Source: Opisthorchis felineus
Taxonomy: Eukaryota; Platyhelminthes; Trematoda; Opisthorchiida; Opisthorchiidae
Assembly: GCA_004794785.1 (NCBI GenBank)
Contig: SJOL01007044.1
Location: 394,638 to 458,637, forward strand
Reading direction: 5' to 3'
DNA: 64,000 nt
In this document: piece after piece, positions 1-10,708 of the stretch
How the letters are laid out: the number at the start of each line of letters is the position of its first letter
Position numbering within the stretch: position 1 is the first letter of the stretch
Notes under the pieces: model-generated
What the model saw: only the letters and a program-made list of their open reading frames with translations
What the model was told of the DNA's origin: nothing
Databases searched by the model: none
Made by a program: the position numbers and the translations under genes

Positions 1-381
1 ATTATGCTGGGTGGGGTGTACGTGCCGGCGATGTTGACTCAGGCCAATCTTCGTCGGAAAAAGGCAGGAACAATCAGCGCAGGCCAATTGGGCGACCATG
101 TTCGCACCAACACTTTCATTGTTGTGAACTCGATGATGGGCTACCAAGCCAGCTTTCAATTTGCAGCACTTGCCACATTTCTCAAACGTGAGCCCCGCGA
201 CTCTCTCCTGTGTACTGGTTAGAACTGGTGCGGAGGCGCCAGATGGTTTGTCGTGTACATTGTCGAAAGTAACCAGCACATTGAAACCAAACAGGGTGAT
301 TAGCCCTGTCTGGAGTTGCTTAACTCTTAGTTCACCCAGACTAGCGTCCAGGCTCCGCAGTCGGCACCACGAGGAGGTGGT
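1..381 (-). CDS. Zinc-finger N-terminal part of an R2-like retrotransposon ORF (partial)
   Basis: Minus-strand frame open for about 127 codons from a TGA near 382 to the window edge, so its 3' part lies outside. It has no early ATG. Near the edge it encodes two zinc fingers: first CGKC followed by LKAGLVAHHRVH (about 130-171), then CADC followed by FPTKIGLSQHRRHVHP (about 7-78). The second fits C-x2-C-x12-H-x4-H, with the GLSxHRR signature typical of the DNA-binding N-terminus of R2/NeSL-clade site-specific LINEs, where the fingers help position the element on target DNA. The reverse transcriptase that would prove this would lie left of the window. Alternative: an exon of a host zinc-finger protein. 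Three more stops within 30 bases upstream suggest a 5' truncated copy or an exon start. Confidence 0.6.
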
Positions 382-1747
382 TCAGCTCGCCAACTAACAC
401 TATCACTAACAGTATCGGTTTACCACTACTACCACTCACTTACAGTTACCGGTAGGAGGAACCAGAAATCAGATAATTTGGGGATACAAGGTTCAAAATA
501 AACAGAAAACGAAGATCAACTTTCTAAAACACTTGTTTTGGTAGGTAGTGATCTGAATATTCGGTTACCAGGACAAATGCGCCGGACTCGATTAGCAGCA
601 TAGTCCGCAAAAAGCTGTAGTAAGAGACATAGGCTGCCACCGTCACGTGCATTCCTATAAGTTAGAACAAGTAAGTCACGGTTTCGGTATTTTTACTGTG
701 GAACCAAAAGCAAATGATACGTAACGGTATTCAGCTTAGTGTTTGATGGTTGGCAGACATCTCAGCCAAATAGCAAGAATATTGCTTCGATGAGACTACA
801 CATTCAAACTACTCTGAAGGTACTGATGTGCAAGAAATTGGTCAATATCTCAAGTTCCATTTCTTAGGCACAAGAGCTATCCCGGTTTTCCTCCTTCAAT
901 CAAGGTTCCCTTATCGGATACAAGCATAACGGACTTGATTATGATATCCGCCCACATTTTGGGCAGTGGGTAAGATGATGGTCACAGGCTTGCTTGATTT
1001 CGGATGCGGCCTCATTTTTCATAGGAGTGAATGCCGCTTATCTGTTTTACAGAACCTGGTCAGATAACTGGCCAGATGCATACCCTCTGCTGGAATTTTG
1101 AAAGAAAAACTGAGAAATCTGTGTAAGTCCACACCGTTACTAGTCTACTGAAGTTATTGTGTGAGCACCTTTGAACTGACCGAATAGATGCACGTTGGTT
1201 AGAGTTTCAGTAGATCCTTGGGGACGCTGTTGTAAAACAGTGATCTGAGGCAAAAACTGAGGTGTCCGTGTATTTAGCATGGATAAAAATATTGTTGATG
1301 ACCCCACAGTGAAGTTGGGGCATTGCAGAGGAACGTACAATAATTTTCAATCTAAAGGAGGCTACAAGGTATCCGTCAAATTTATTTAGGTTACCAAATA
1401 CGAGGCAAAGAGTACTTTTCAAAAGGGGTAATAAATTCGAAGGAAAATGAATCGGCGAACTCAGTCAGCTGAGGCACTAAAGTCAGACCACAATGTATAT
1501 GTTTGTAAGTATGACCGATTAGTATTTGGTTAGGTTTCCATTTTCTGATAGGACAACTTAAGTATTCCGAATAGAGTTCAAGATGAAACTTTGTGCAACA
1601 ACAAAAGTTTCTGTTAAAGAACTTGACGCCATCGTCATCGGACTCGTAAACACCAAGTAATGATATCATTCTGAAGCCCCGCATAGAGCCGGCTTTTGTG
1701 AAGCAAAATTACTCCATTATCCCTGAGTCGCCTATGATTTGGATGAC
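382..1747. other. No supported gene
   Basis: Only short overlapping frames on the minus strand (1140-1684), with no splice signals or motifs I recognise. No repeat noticed. Confidence 0.5.
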
Positions 1748-1906
1748 ATGCACTATCAACTCGTCCAACAGAAATTCATATTTATCCTACGTTGTGTTCT
1801 GAAGCTGCCATCTTTTCAGGTTGATGTTGTGTTTTTATCAAGGGAGGTGCTCTTCCGATTGGTGCGAGATTTCCTGATGAAATCCGTCAGCAGTGGTGAA
1901 CGATAG
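1748..1906 (+). CDS. Unidentified 52-codon frame, possible terminal exon
   Basis: ATG at 1748, stop TAG 1904-1906, 52 codons. The frame is open back to a TGA near 1725. A good splice acceptor (CATCTTTTCAG) ends at 1819 in phase 0, so codons 25-52 (starting VDVVFLSREV) could be a final exon. The residues look like amphipathic helices (FLSREVLFRLVRDFL), but no family is recognised. No poly(A) signal was noticed nearby. It may be chance; only transcript evidence would separate the options. Confidence 0.25.
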   Translation: MHYQLVQQKFIFILRCVLKLPSFQVDVVFLSREVLFRLVRDFLMKSVSSGER

Positions 1907-3387
1907 CAAAATTTATCACAGTCACGACCGTCCACAGTAAACATAACCTAAAACACAAATCAGTTAAATGGGGTAACAGATGCTTTCTCTGAGAGTTTGT
2001 AAACTATAGTCCCAAAGATGGACAACATGACCAATTTTGAAGGATAGCACGAGGTGCTAGTAAAATCCGCCGCTGCCGGTCGACCAGAATACATGTTTGC
2101 AGTGCGTTTTTGGTGCCTGCAGCTTGGGTTCCAAGTACCCGAACAACTGCGAAATCAGAGTACTTGATCATAGACTAGTCATCGTAACTCCCAGCTTTGA
2201 GAACATAATATTTACTTTGCTATCTTCATGCCCCAGAGACGTCTCACCACTGGCGCTGACAGGTCACCGAACTAAGCAGTGCCATGGACTCACATGTTAC
2301 GGTGCAACATGCGCAACAGCAAAGCTGCGTATGATTGCTGGGTTGATGAATGTGCCGAAGATATGACTTGCAACCAGCTAGTGGTTCACTATCTATTTCT
2401 ATTGCGAACAAAACAGCTAACATCGGGTCTGGAGTTAAACCAGCTGTCACTTCATCCTGCTATCTTTAGGTACATCCATCTGAATAATTCCCGTGCACAT
2501 CAGCAGTAGTACCCAAAGTGTGCATGTTGGCCGGCCTCTCACTAGTAATCTGTTCCCGAAATACTGGCAGTTGAATTCGATGGTCTTTTGAAGATTGCTT
2601 TGTTAAACAACACGATAACCAAGCAAGAGCGATGGCCGATCTCACTAATCAGAAGGGGACCCTACGTCCTAATTCTTTAAATCGGACAGTAACTCTGGTT
2701 GCTAAATAAAAATTTAACCAAATTGGTCGTTTGAGTAGCATATGGTTCTGGGAAACCTCACGGTCAGAAATTCCGGGCGTACGAAACACCGAACAACTGT
2801 ACAGAAAAGTGAGTTGCGGCAATCGATTTGCAATACTTGTACTATCAGTATTTATCAGTCACTTAGCTGTCCGAGGAGTCATCAACATCAATGAGGACAC
2901 ATGTACTTAACTGAAGTGAGACCATGGAAGCGAACTTTAAAACGGGTATTGAGTTGGGCAACAAACTAACCCTAGTTAACCTCAATTGTTCCGTGATATC
3001 AGTTCTTAGATAGCAGCTGGGCATATAAACATAACGATGCAGAGTACAAGCCACAGGCACCAAGATCGCCAATTTACATGGGATTTGGCTAGTATTAAAT
3101 GAAGGTTAGTGGACAGCTGGACGACTGGCCCAAAAAGGATGGAATGGCGTGTCTTATTGTGGTCATTTGAGTACTTGGTTACGTCCTTTTTGAAACGGAT
3201 GAAAGAACAAGTAAATTAGGATGTGGTTCTACCACATTTTTATGAAGGTATATATACATATATAAAGTCGGCTCATTTATTAAATGTAATCGAAGCATAA
3301 TTCTTCAAAAGTTAATTGCACATTTTCATTCTGTTGGCATGACCAGGCGTTCTGATTCCATGCGCGTGACAACTCATATTTACTTAC
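1907..3387. other. No supported gene
   Basis: Short frames near 2097-2509 on both strands overlap each other and show no recognised motif. If the channel exon at 3388-3549 is real, this stretch would be its downstream intron. Confidence 0.45.
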
Positions 3388-3549
3388 CTCCCCCAATAAG
3401 CGGATATAAACTTGTGAAACGTTTTCGGCTTGCCGGAAGTATATACTGAGGAGACCTTGATCATTGACTGTTTTATTGAAATTCTTAGCGAATTCCTTAT
3501 TAGCGCGCGTTATTAGCTGTGTGGAGGTGATATTGTATGGTGAGGGGTA
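3388..3549 (-). CDS. DEG/ENaC (ASIC-like) sodium channel, one internal exon
   Basis: Exon of 162 bases, 54 codons, phase 0 at both ends. The acceptor is CTACCCCTCAG (ending 3550) and the donor is a perfect GAG|GTAAGT (3387-3382). The peptide starts YPSPYNITST, continues with FAKNFNKTVND and LLSIYFRQ, and ends RLLGE. This resembles the stretch before the second membrane segment of amiloride-sensitive channels: YPS motif, AK-x-FNK, then an L-x-I-Y/F-F strand and LLG-E/D just before the IGG-x-GLF-x-G segment. Three N-glycosylation sequons (NIT, NKT, NVS) fit an extracellular location. The loop between IYF and LLGE is shorter than usual, and the GLF-x-G exon is not visible to the left, so it would lie beyond the window. 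The family call comes from remembered motifs. Confidence 0.45.
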
Positions 3550-4824
3550 CTGAGGGGTAGCGTCTGTTATAACCCCGCCTTTTACCAATTAAAGAGTTGT
3601 TTTAAGTTTTCGTGTGAATTTCTCGCCTAGGTTTGGTGCCTTGAGTAATTTTATTCTTGTTGGCATGTATCTAACCATGATTTGGTGTTGTGATCTTTGG
3701 CTGTTTAACATTATTGCCTTTACCATCACATTGCCGACATCCATTTTTTGTTTTGTTGTACCAGTTTTTTTAGTATAACCGGTCCCTAGAGTCCTCTCGT
3801 TTGCTGTAATTATCCGTCTTGATCGATTTCTTTGCAATCTATTGGTTTATTTGGTCATTTCTTCGCTCTTCACTTTATCTTTCCCTCTTCATTCAGGCTC
3901 TTCTAGTCGCATAGTTATATTTGTTCGCTGAATTATTCATCCTCATTTCTCCTATGGGATTTCCCTGTAGCTTCCTGTATATTATATACATTCCGAGTTT
4001 GTACTATTGTGTCCTTGGCAATAAAAAAACCTGGTGACGCTTCTGATTGAGTAGTAGGCACCTAAAAATTCGCGTTTTTTCTTCTTTTTATCGGAATAGA
4101 ATATGAACACTGTTCAAATTGAACTCCTGTTTTTCCTGCAACCGGTGCTCACAAACAGGGGGAATGAATGGTGTCTTTCAGCAGAAAGGTTATGTGAATA
4201 TATTTCGATGACGTATATCCCTTTTAACTGTCCCGTGTGGTGTTTGTCACAAACTCTTGATTGAGTCTTGTGTATGCCGTTGGTTATCATGGTTATTTTT
4301 ACGTTCACATTGGTTTCGGGATTGTCTTGTGTAGGGTGGTTGCATTCTTGTGAGCGAAAATTACTTCATATTGCCGCAATAAGTTTGCGGAGATTTCATG
4401 AGTGGTATTGATGTATGAAGTCATGATTCGTTTGTCGTATTGAGTTTAAACTTAGATTTTCGTTAGAATCGCCTAAATGTACATCCCTTTATAAAATTTG
4501 CACAAAAGTTCACTTTCTTCACTCGTAAACTTCATTAGTAAGTTAACTGGGTAGTTTGCTGCTATTTACTTTCCTTGATAAAACAATTTCTCTCAGCATA
4601 AATTTTCTTATTTTGTATCTGGCAGCACAACCCATTCAGCATTCCGCTTTGTAATTGCCGCGATAGTTACCGAAATTAGCGAAGATTTTCCGTTGGAGTC
4701 TGAAATGTGTTCAACTGAATAAGTAGAGCGTGATCATTTTCCGCTCGTCCTTTTTTAACACGAAGCTGAAGGACATGATTACTAATGAAACTTGCTCAAT
4801 CAAGAGCCACCAACACATGTTGAC
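3550..4824. other. T-rich plus strand, no supported gene
   Basis: Strongly T-rich on the plus strand from about 3590 to 4700, which explains the long but composition-driven minus-strand frames (3589-3837, 4114-4308). No recognised domain. Confidence 0.5.
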
Positions 4825-5010
4825 ATGGACCCAGCCTATCAGCTAAGGTGTACACAAAACTTCCTAACTAGCAAGCTGGAAGATGTAGAAGAAACGGAGG
4901 AAAGTACTCCAAGTGTCGAACTCAAGGACATTTTCAGCCATAACGAAGGAAACCCACATCAAGTGGGAAAATACAGCCATCCAAGGAAATCACTTATAAG
5001 ACGATGCAAA
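4825..5010 (+). CDS. Unidentified possible first coding exon (62 codons)
   Basis: ATG at 4825 in a favourable context (G at -3, G at +4), then 62 open codons ending at a perfect donor AAA|GTGAGT (5011-5016), phase 0. The peptide begins MDPAYQLRCT, is hydrophilic and acidic in the middle (LEDVEETEEST), and is basic at the end (SLIRRCK). No family recognised. It runs opposite to the nearby channel-like exon, so at most it belongs to a separate or nested gene. No acceptor precedes it, consistent with a first exon or with chance. Confidence 0.3.
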
Positions 5011-5517
5011 GTGAGTGTTAGAATAACCAAAAAATAATAGGGGACATACCAGACCGTAACAAAAGTTGCGGTGTGAAAGAATAAAAAATAATGGGAACCT
5101 AAAATTGCAGGAAGAGTTTGTCTAACCGACCAACTGGACTTGGGGAATACAGACTACAGTGCGACATCAATCGCCAGCCCCAAAAAAAATAAATTGCAAC
5201 AAAGCCGTCCTCCAGTTAGCCACTTGCATTAGGAGGCGTCGAATACTATTTGAGGGCAGTCTAACCACAGGCAAGTAAGCAGGAAACTTCCAAAAAAATT
5301 GTGAACTGATGATGTCTCCCCATTTAAATACGAACTACTTGAGAACCAATCGTCAAGCACAGCAAACATAAAATTAATCAACTGAATCTATGGTTTATGA
5401 TATTTTCCAACTAAATGTACTGCATAAAGACTGCCACATGTTTCATTTGGTACGATATTTTAGATATCGCAGTATATTTTCATAAAAGAAACTACACACA
5501 AGGTTGCGGAAAACTTT

Positions 5518-5567
5518 TTGATAGACCACGACCGGTTTCGCTCTTCTTGGAGGTCATCAGGTAGGCG
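5518..5567 (-). ncRNA. Hammerhead ribozyme, near-intact core on the opposite strand
   Basis: Minus strand: CTGATGA (5560-5554), stem II of three pairs with a C-C mismatch at the core-proximal pair (5553/5540), then GAAA (5539-5536), stem III ACC/GGT with loop GGTCGT, and cleavage triplet GTC ending at 5524. It is the inverted partner of the motif at 5601-5660. The stem II mismatch probably weakens or abolishes activity. Confidence 0.6.
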
Positions 5568-5600
5568 CAGTCCCCGAGTTTTCGTCAACCTTATGTTTTA

Positions 5601-5660
5601 CTGCGTCTTGCTGATGAGCCCCAAAAAGGGCGAAACCGAGCGTGGTCTGTCGAAGAGTTT
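5601..5660 (+). ncRNA. Hammerhead ribozyme, intact core (type I, short stem III)
   Basis: CTGATGA (5611-5617), a four-pair stem II (G5618-C5631, CCC 5619-5621 with GGG 5628-5630) closed by a CAAAAA loop, then GAAA (5632-5635). Stem III has three pairs (ACC 5635-5637 with GGT 5644-5646) and a six-base loop. It ends in the cleavage triplet GTC (5645-5647), so self-cleavage is predicted after 5647. All invariant core positions are present. Stem I is poor by eye (two G-U pairs, then mismatches), so activity is uncertain. Such motifs are known from schistosome Sm-alpha SINE-like repeats and Penelope-like element ends. Confidence 0.7.
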
Positions 5661-6109
5661 CCGCAAACTTGTGAGTGGTTTCCTTTATGAAAATATGCAA
5701 GGATCTGTTTGAGAGGACCAGATAAGAGGGAGTCTGGAGAATGTTGACCCAGTGTTGCATCATTTCCAGAACTTGTCAGATTACATTTTCAAGAGGTGAC
5801 TGTGCTAATTTTTCCCATTTGAGTGCAATTTTTCATCTTTCAGAACAAGGTCATTAGTGGTTCTAACTCGACCTCGTGATAATTTGCCTATTCATTTGCT
5901 TATCCCGCCATTATACGTTTGATCTCCACTTGTTATGCTCATCTGTACCCGCCATTCATCTTGCCACAAGAGCCGTCCCGTCCGACACTGGCATATTAAT
6001 GTGTGTGTGAATGCATGTTCGAGTCCTGTTTGCTGAGCCTGCCCTGGCTTGTTCTGTCGTGATTTCCGTGTAATCGCACCGTGAATCACAATCACGAGAC
6101 TGGCGTCGG

Positions 6110-6392
6110 GAGCGACGATCGCAACCCACACCACAGAAACAACATTCCGCCCGCCGGTGCGGACCTTGACACTGCATCCTGCCGATCAGTGGAAGACGTG
6201 TGCACTTGTTGAAGCCGCGAACGTGGACAATTTTTGTATAAATTTGCTTGCCTTTGTGTAAATAGTACCGAGTAGCATCGAAGCCAAATATTCCTTTTGA
6301 TATACCGGATGGACAAACCTACGCGTGACTCTAAGTTCCGTATTGGAAGCCTCAACAGTCATCTGAATGCACTCATTGCTCAAAAGTGTCCT
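6110..6392 (+). mobile_element. RTE-like LINE, 5' end fragment
   Basis: The frame beginning MDKPTRDSKFRIGSLN (ATG 6309) continues NALIAQKCPIM, matching the remembered start of the endonuclease ORF of fluke RTE-like LINEs, which opens with a short basic leader, then F-R-I-G-x-L-N and an LNALIAQK-like helix. The Asn of GSLN corresponds to the conserved first-strand residue of apurinic-type endonucleases; the usual VRT after it is missing. The match stops near 6392. The GC-richer sequence just upstream may be its 5' untranslated part. It would be a truncated, inactive copy. Confidence 0.35.
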
Positions 6393-7389
6393 ATAATGGG
6401 TCGTCGTCGAATTTTCCGTCTAGTGTTCTTATGGGTGTGTTGGTCAGCGAAATCACATGTCTGTGCCATTGGCCTATGGCCCTGCGTTGTACTGATCTAG
6501 GAAGCGCACCCAAGATGCACATGACGAGTAATGTTCTAGGTGGAAGCACCGAGAGCACGGCGGTTAAAACAGCGGCTACCTGGGGTCGACGTATGATGTC
6601 CATGTGCACAGTGATAGAAACCGAGGGGGTGACAGTCTCTGCACATAGGAATGCTGATAGAAGTTGTCTGTTGGGGCCTTTTGTGCCGCCCTGGTGGGAC
6701 GGATGAAACTTCATTAAATCCGTGGTATGGACTTGAAAGGAGACAAGGTTGCTTGAGAGAATCAGCCTTAGTCCAGCTATTTTTAAGTCGGCCAAAAGTA
6801 TCAGCTGCCGATTGTTCACCAAGTCCTTCTGAAACGAAAATTATGGGATGTCTACAATGCAGCTTTCGCTTGGCATCAGAGCTGTCCTACAAGAACATCA
6901 CCTTTTTGAGAGATGTGGTAATACTTGCAGACAAAATATAGTGTCGCGAGTTTTTAACTGGGAAACGTTTTGCTTTTGACACAAAATCTTCTTCAGGCCA
7001 AATGAGAAGGTTACCAAGTTGGTCAGGTTTTAAGACAGACGAAGAACTAATCAGCGGCAATATCTCTTCAGATTAGGACATTAGATCAGTGCTGAATGTC
7101 AGTTAAAGTGTCTCGTCGGTTAGTGTGGTTGCCCAAAACTTTAGGTTGATGGGTTGGGGGGAATTTCGAGTTAATTTTGACCGGGTTCGGTTCCGTAAAC
7201 TTCCGATTGAAGGCACATCACCTTGCATGCCACTGGTAGATTTAGATGGTCTGTGGTAAGTGCTACGACAATTTATTTCGGAGGGTGGGAGCGTGGTTAA
7301 GTGGAATTCATGCTCAATATGGTTCATACACTTCAGATCTAAGCTACGTTCGTTGACCACTCCTCTTTCTGATGACCACGTATCACCTC
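6393..7389. other. No assigned gene; GC-richer block open on both strands
   Basis: 6391-6822 is open for 143 codons on the minus strand and 6386-6706 for 106 on the plus. Neither shows a recognisable domain, and the minus frame lacks an ATG start. Overlapping open frames on both strands fit low stop density in a GC-richer repeat. The rest holds nothing I recognise. Confidence 0.4.
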
Positions 7390-8480
7390 AGCTCGATTGA
7401 TCAAAAACCGTCCACAACACACACTTGCCAGGTCTACTCCTATTCTTTTAGTACTGAGATGTTCGGTGATTTCCACTGCCTCGACCACCAGCCTCTGTGG
7501 CGTGGACCGTAGTCCCAACCTCAAAACTTCAACATCTAAGTCTATTTTGTATCATGCGTCCAATGCATATCCCACCATTGCTGAGTCTTTCAATGACGCT
7601 CGATGTTCATCTGCATTACTCGGGGGCCTGGTTTATTTTTCTCCCATGCTCTCCGATTCTGGTGAGAAATTCTCTGGCCGTCTGTCCTATACAGACCTTA
7701 GTGCATTTGTTGCACTTAATTTTGCAGACAGTCTCTCGTTCTGTTCGCCGAGAGGTGATCCCTCAATTACACCAGTGCGGAGCGCAGAGTATTTCCCCTC
7801 CGGAAGGATACTTTTATGTTGGCCGTGTTTTGAACCATTCGAAAAACTTCCGGTACCCCTGGTTTATGTGGAATAACAGCAGTCCGAATCCATTCACCAT
7901 TGAGTTTCGCCACCGGTACTCGTAAGTGACGCCTGATCAAGCTAGCTGGATATCGACTACCCCGTAGTTTGTTCTTTACTTCAGTTTGGGTCACTGTCCG
8001 ACCAACTTCTTCTGTGCACAGGACTCTTATCCGGCTAAACATCTATGAGGCAATACCAGCAAATGCTGACTTCGGGTGGGCAGACGAGTAGTTCGAAATT
8101 TCCCCAGTGTTAGTTGGCTTCTCATAAGTTGTGGCTTTTAGTTTCCCCCGACCTTATGTGTCATGCAGTCTAAGAAGTGTAGTGTGCCCGAAGTTGGCTA
8201 TCTCCATACTCAATTTGATGTGTGGATTCAGGTCACTAAGGCAGTTGTAAAACTCACTGGCCTTGTCTCGTTTCACTACGACGAAGGTGTCGCATACATA
8301 ACGCCAGAAAATCTTGGGTGGGTACGGGAATCCGGTTAATGCTTACTGTTCAAAGTCCTCCATAAGAATATTGGCCCAAACCGGAAATATTGGAGATCCA
8401 ATTGCTAGAACTTGTTCGTCAGTGTAAAACACGGAGTCACAAGCGAGGTGAGTAAGATTCAGGCATCCTTTTGTGCCTTC
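7390..8480 (-). mobile_element. Penelope-like element, decayed RT plus GIY-YIG endonuclease
   Basis: Read on the minus strand. RT motif B is IGSPIFPVWANILMEDFE (8343-8399). Motif C is RYVCDTFVVV (about 8275-8303), where the usual YVDD has lost its first Asp. These are followed by a long RT thumb (NTLRSALV, ending near 7767) and then a GIY-YIG domain with CNKCTKVCIGQTAREFLTRI (about 7660-7720) and SAMVGYALDA, IDLDVEVLRLG, VVEAVEIT (7400-7600). Order and spacing match Penelope-like elements, which insert by target-primed reverse transcription with a GIY-YIG nuclease. In-frame stops (after MEDFEQ, after YALDA), the YVDD change and Tyr-to-Cys at the GIY-YIG tyrosine make it inactive. The RT N-terminus is missing or unrecognisable above 8480. 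Confidence 0.85.
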
Positions 8481-9194
8481 CACTGTCCAAATTGGTACAC
8501 TAAAATTGCTGAAGCAAAGCTGCACGCTAGCCTCCAAGCATTTAGGTCGAAAATTCTGCTGAACCCTGTGCAGTGCTTCTGGTTGATGAGAACAGCATCC
8601 GACTCCAAAAAGAAGAATCCATTTAAAATGGTGACCTATGACTGGAAAATTTCCGCAAATACAGGCATTGTTCCCCGTTTGTAAAATGTGGTGTGCCAAG
8701 TTACCAAGAATCTTCAGTTATTTACCCTTTGGTAGTTAACGGTGCATATCACCGGACCAGGTTAATCGAGTGATTAAATGTTCGCTGCGCTCAAATTAAC
8801 TGTCTTCATCCTCGAACCCTTTCACTCAGCTAAGTTATTGTTCTGAATATACAGAGCATATAGCGTCAGGCTATTCGGACACTTAAAGGTCAATTAGCTG
8901 AGTAAGTGGCAACACGAATGGCGTCCGTTTGTGCCCTCAGGTACGCCGATGTTACTAAAATTGCGCTGTGTTACGCGGTTGCTTTCCTTATTTTTAGCGA
9001 ACGCAGTATTGTAACAACAAAGCGTTGGTCATATTATGTTAATTCCAACAAATTAAATAAGTCTTATTTGAAGTGACGGGCGATACCAAGTAGTGACTAA
9101 TTGCAGAAGTCTCAGGACGAGCCCGCCAAGGGATCGGACAGATATAAGACGTGTAAGAAAATCAATGTGAACTCAAATCCACATGCGCGACGTA
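8481..9194. other. No supported gene
   Basis: Immediately 5' of the Penelope-like copy; the minus frame up to 8699 loses similarity to the RT core. No terminal repeat or hammerhead core was found here. Confidence 0.45.
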
Positions 9195-9270
9195 AGATGT
9201 CCACGACAGTTCAGCTGGTAGTGCACCCGTTCGGTAAGTAGGTGGTCTCAAATTCTAGTCCTCCTCAATT
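9195..9270 (+). repeat. Degenerate tRNA-derived SINE head
   Basis: A tRNA-like A box (TTCAGCTGGTAGTGC, about 9210-9224) is followed about 20 bases later by a decayed B box (GGTCTCAAATTC, 9244-9255). Spacing fits an internal RNA polymerase III promoter. No cloverleaf closes, so it is not a functional tRNA gene. Confidence 0.4.
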
Positions 9271-10677
9271 ATCCTGTTTATTCTTTTGCTTCGTTTTCAT
9301 AATCAAACCGCTACTACTATTCTTCGTTTGAATCATACTGAAGATGTCTCTCATGAGGTAGTTTTACTTCAGCGGTTGTAAGTATGCAAAAGCTCTACAC
9401 TCTCACACGACGCAAATAATGACAGTATTTGAGTGGCAGGCGGACCACATATGAAGAGAGGCGCATAAAAGAAATGTGTTTGAAATAGTGAGTGTACAGT
9501 CAGAATTAACCCGATGCACTTCGACCCAATAAGTGGTGATGACCGTTTGGCAGTGTTCTTTCGATAACTGAAATACTGTTCCTAGAATTTGCGGTGTTAT
9601 CGTCTCATGATATCAAAGTTGTAGCGCATTATTGACAGGTATTGGGGGGGGGGCGAACACAGTGACAGTGAAACGGATCCGAAACATGAAAGCGGCAAAT
9701 ATTTGTGATGTTTAAACACTCACCAGTTCCTGGAGAACCTTCTAGAGCAATGTGGCGCAAAAGATTAGAATAGATATTTACTTTTCACTGAGTTTTAGGA
9801 TTTTTCACCGCGAAAATGTCAATGTCTCGTCTTTAAGATGGTCGTTGTACAGGGAAAAGAAGTTTTTTTGGCACTATGATAACCCCAGTTGTATAGATCC
9901 ACTTTTTATAAACTGCGCCTAGTTGGGGATATGGGCTTCAAAGACGGTACAGTAGGTAATACTGAGAATCGGAACCGCGTTGTTGCCTTATGAATGCAGT
10001 TAGAATAAGTCGAGAATGCAATATCAATGGAAGCTTCTCCGGATGATTACTCAAATGTACATCCTAATCTCTACCGTCGGTGAGGCAATAATTAGTTTCG
10101 TGGGCTCTAGTCAACTGACAAGCATAAATTAAGTTCTTTCTTTCTTTAAGGATGAACAGAAAACCGGTGATTTTCGCAGTATTCATTCATGACTAATAAC
10201 TTAGATGATTGTTCGTATGTCTCAATGTCTAGCTATGTTGCACGCGATTTCGGGATGATCTTTTAAATTCATAAAACTTCACAGACAGTCCATTGTCAGC
10301 CTCGGAATATCTAAACATGAAGTCGGTGTGTATTGTTACTGACAATGTGGGAACAAATGTATAACCAAAGAGTCCCGTATTTTATTGACTTTAAAAAGGT
10401 GATAACGAATGTGTCAGAGTGGTTCAAAGTATAGTGTGCATCATTTGACACATTTTTCATGCCTAATGTTTTTCGCCCGTGAGTAACGCATCAGAATTCC
10501 AAAACATCTAGAGTTGCCGTTTTTAATAGTTGTAAGTCTTGTGACTTTCCTGCAAAAATTTCCTGTGGGTGTGGAATCAAACAAGGATTGGTTGCGTCAG
10601 CTGGCACTTACATTAGCCGCATTGTACCTTGGTGTATATTTTCAATAGTGAATGCTTAATGTGCATCCTACTTTCAG

Positions 10678-10708
<31 letters not shown>

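Larger units (their letters stand above)
5498..5673. repeat. Inverted repeat with a hammerhead-ribozyme motif in each arm
   Basis: Arms 5498-5571 and 5600-5673 (74 bases each) are inverted copies: aligned from the inner ends, 46 of 58 positions match, and the outer parts also match with one shift. The 28-base centre is unrelated. Each arm encodes a hammerhead core pointing outward on its own strand. No target-site duplication or transposase was seen. Likely a short non-autonomous element or the joined ends of a Penelope-type terminal repeat. Confidence 0.7.

Noticed and set aside
3589..3837. 82-codon lysine-rich minus frame next to the channel exon
   Set aside because: Product of the T-rich plus strand; no splice site joins it to the exon.
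6391..6822. 143-codon minus-strand frame
   Set aside because: No ATG, no motif, and the plus strand is open too; probably low stop density.
9724..9741. 18-base micro-exon between a good minus-strand acceptor and a GTGAGT donor
   Set aside because: Too short to carry evidence; such pairs are expected by chance.
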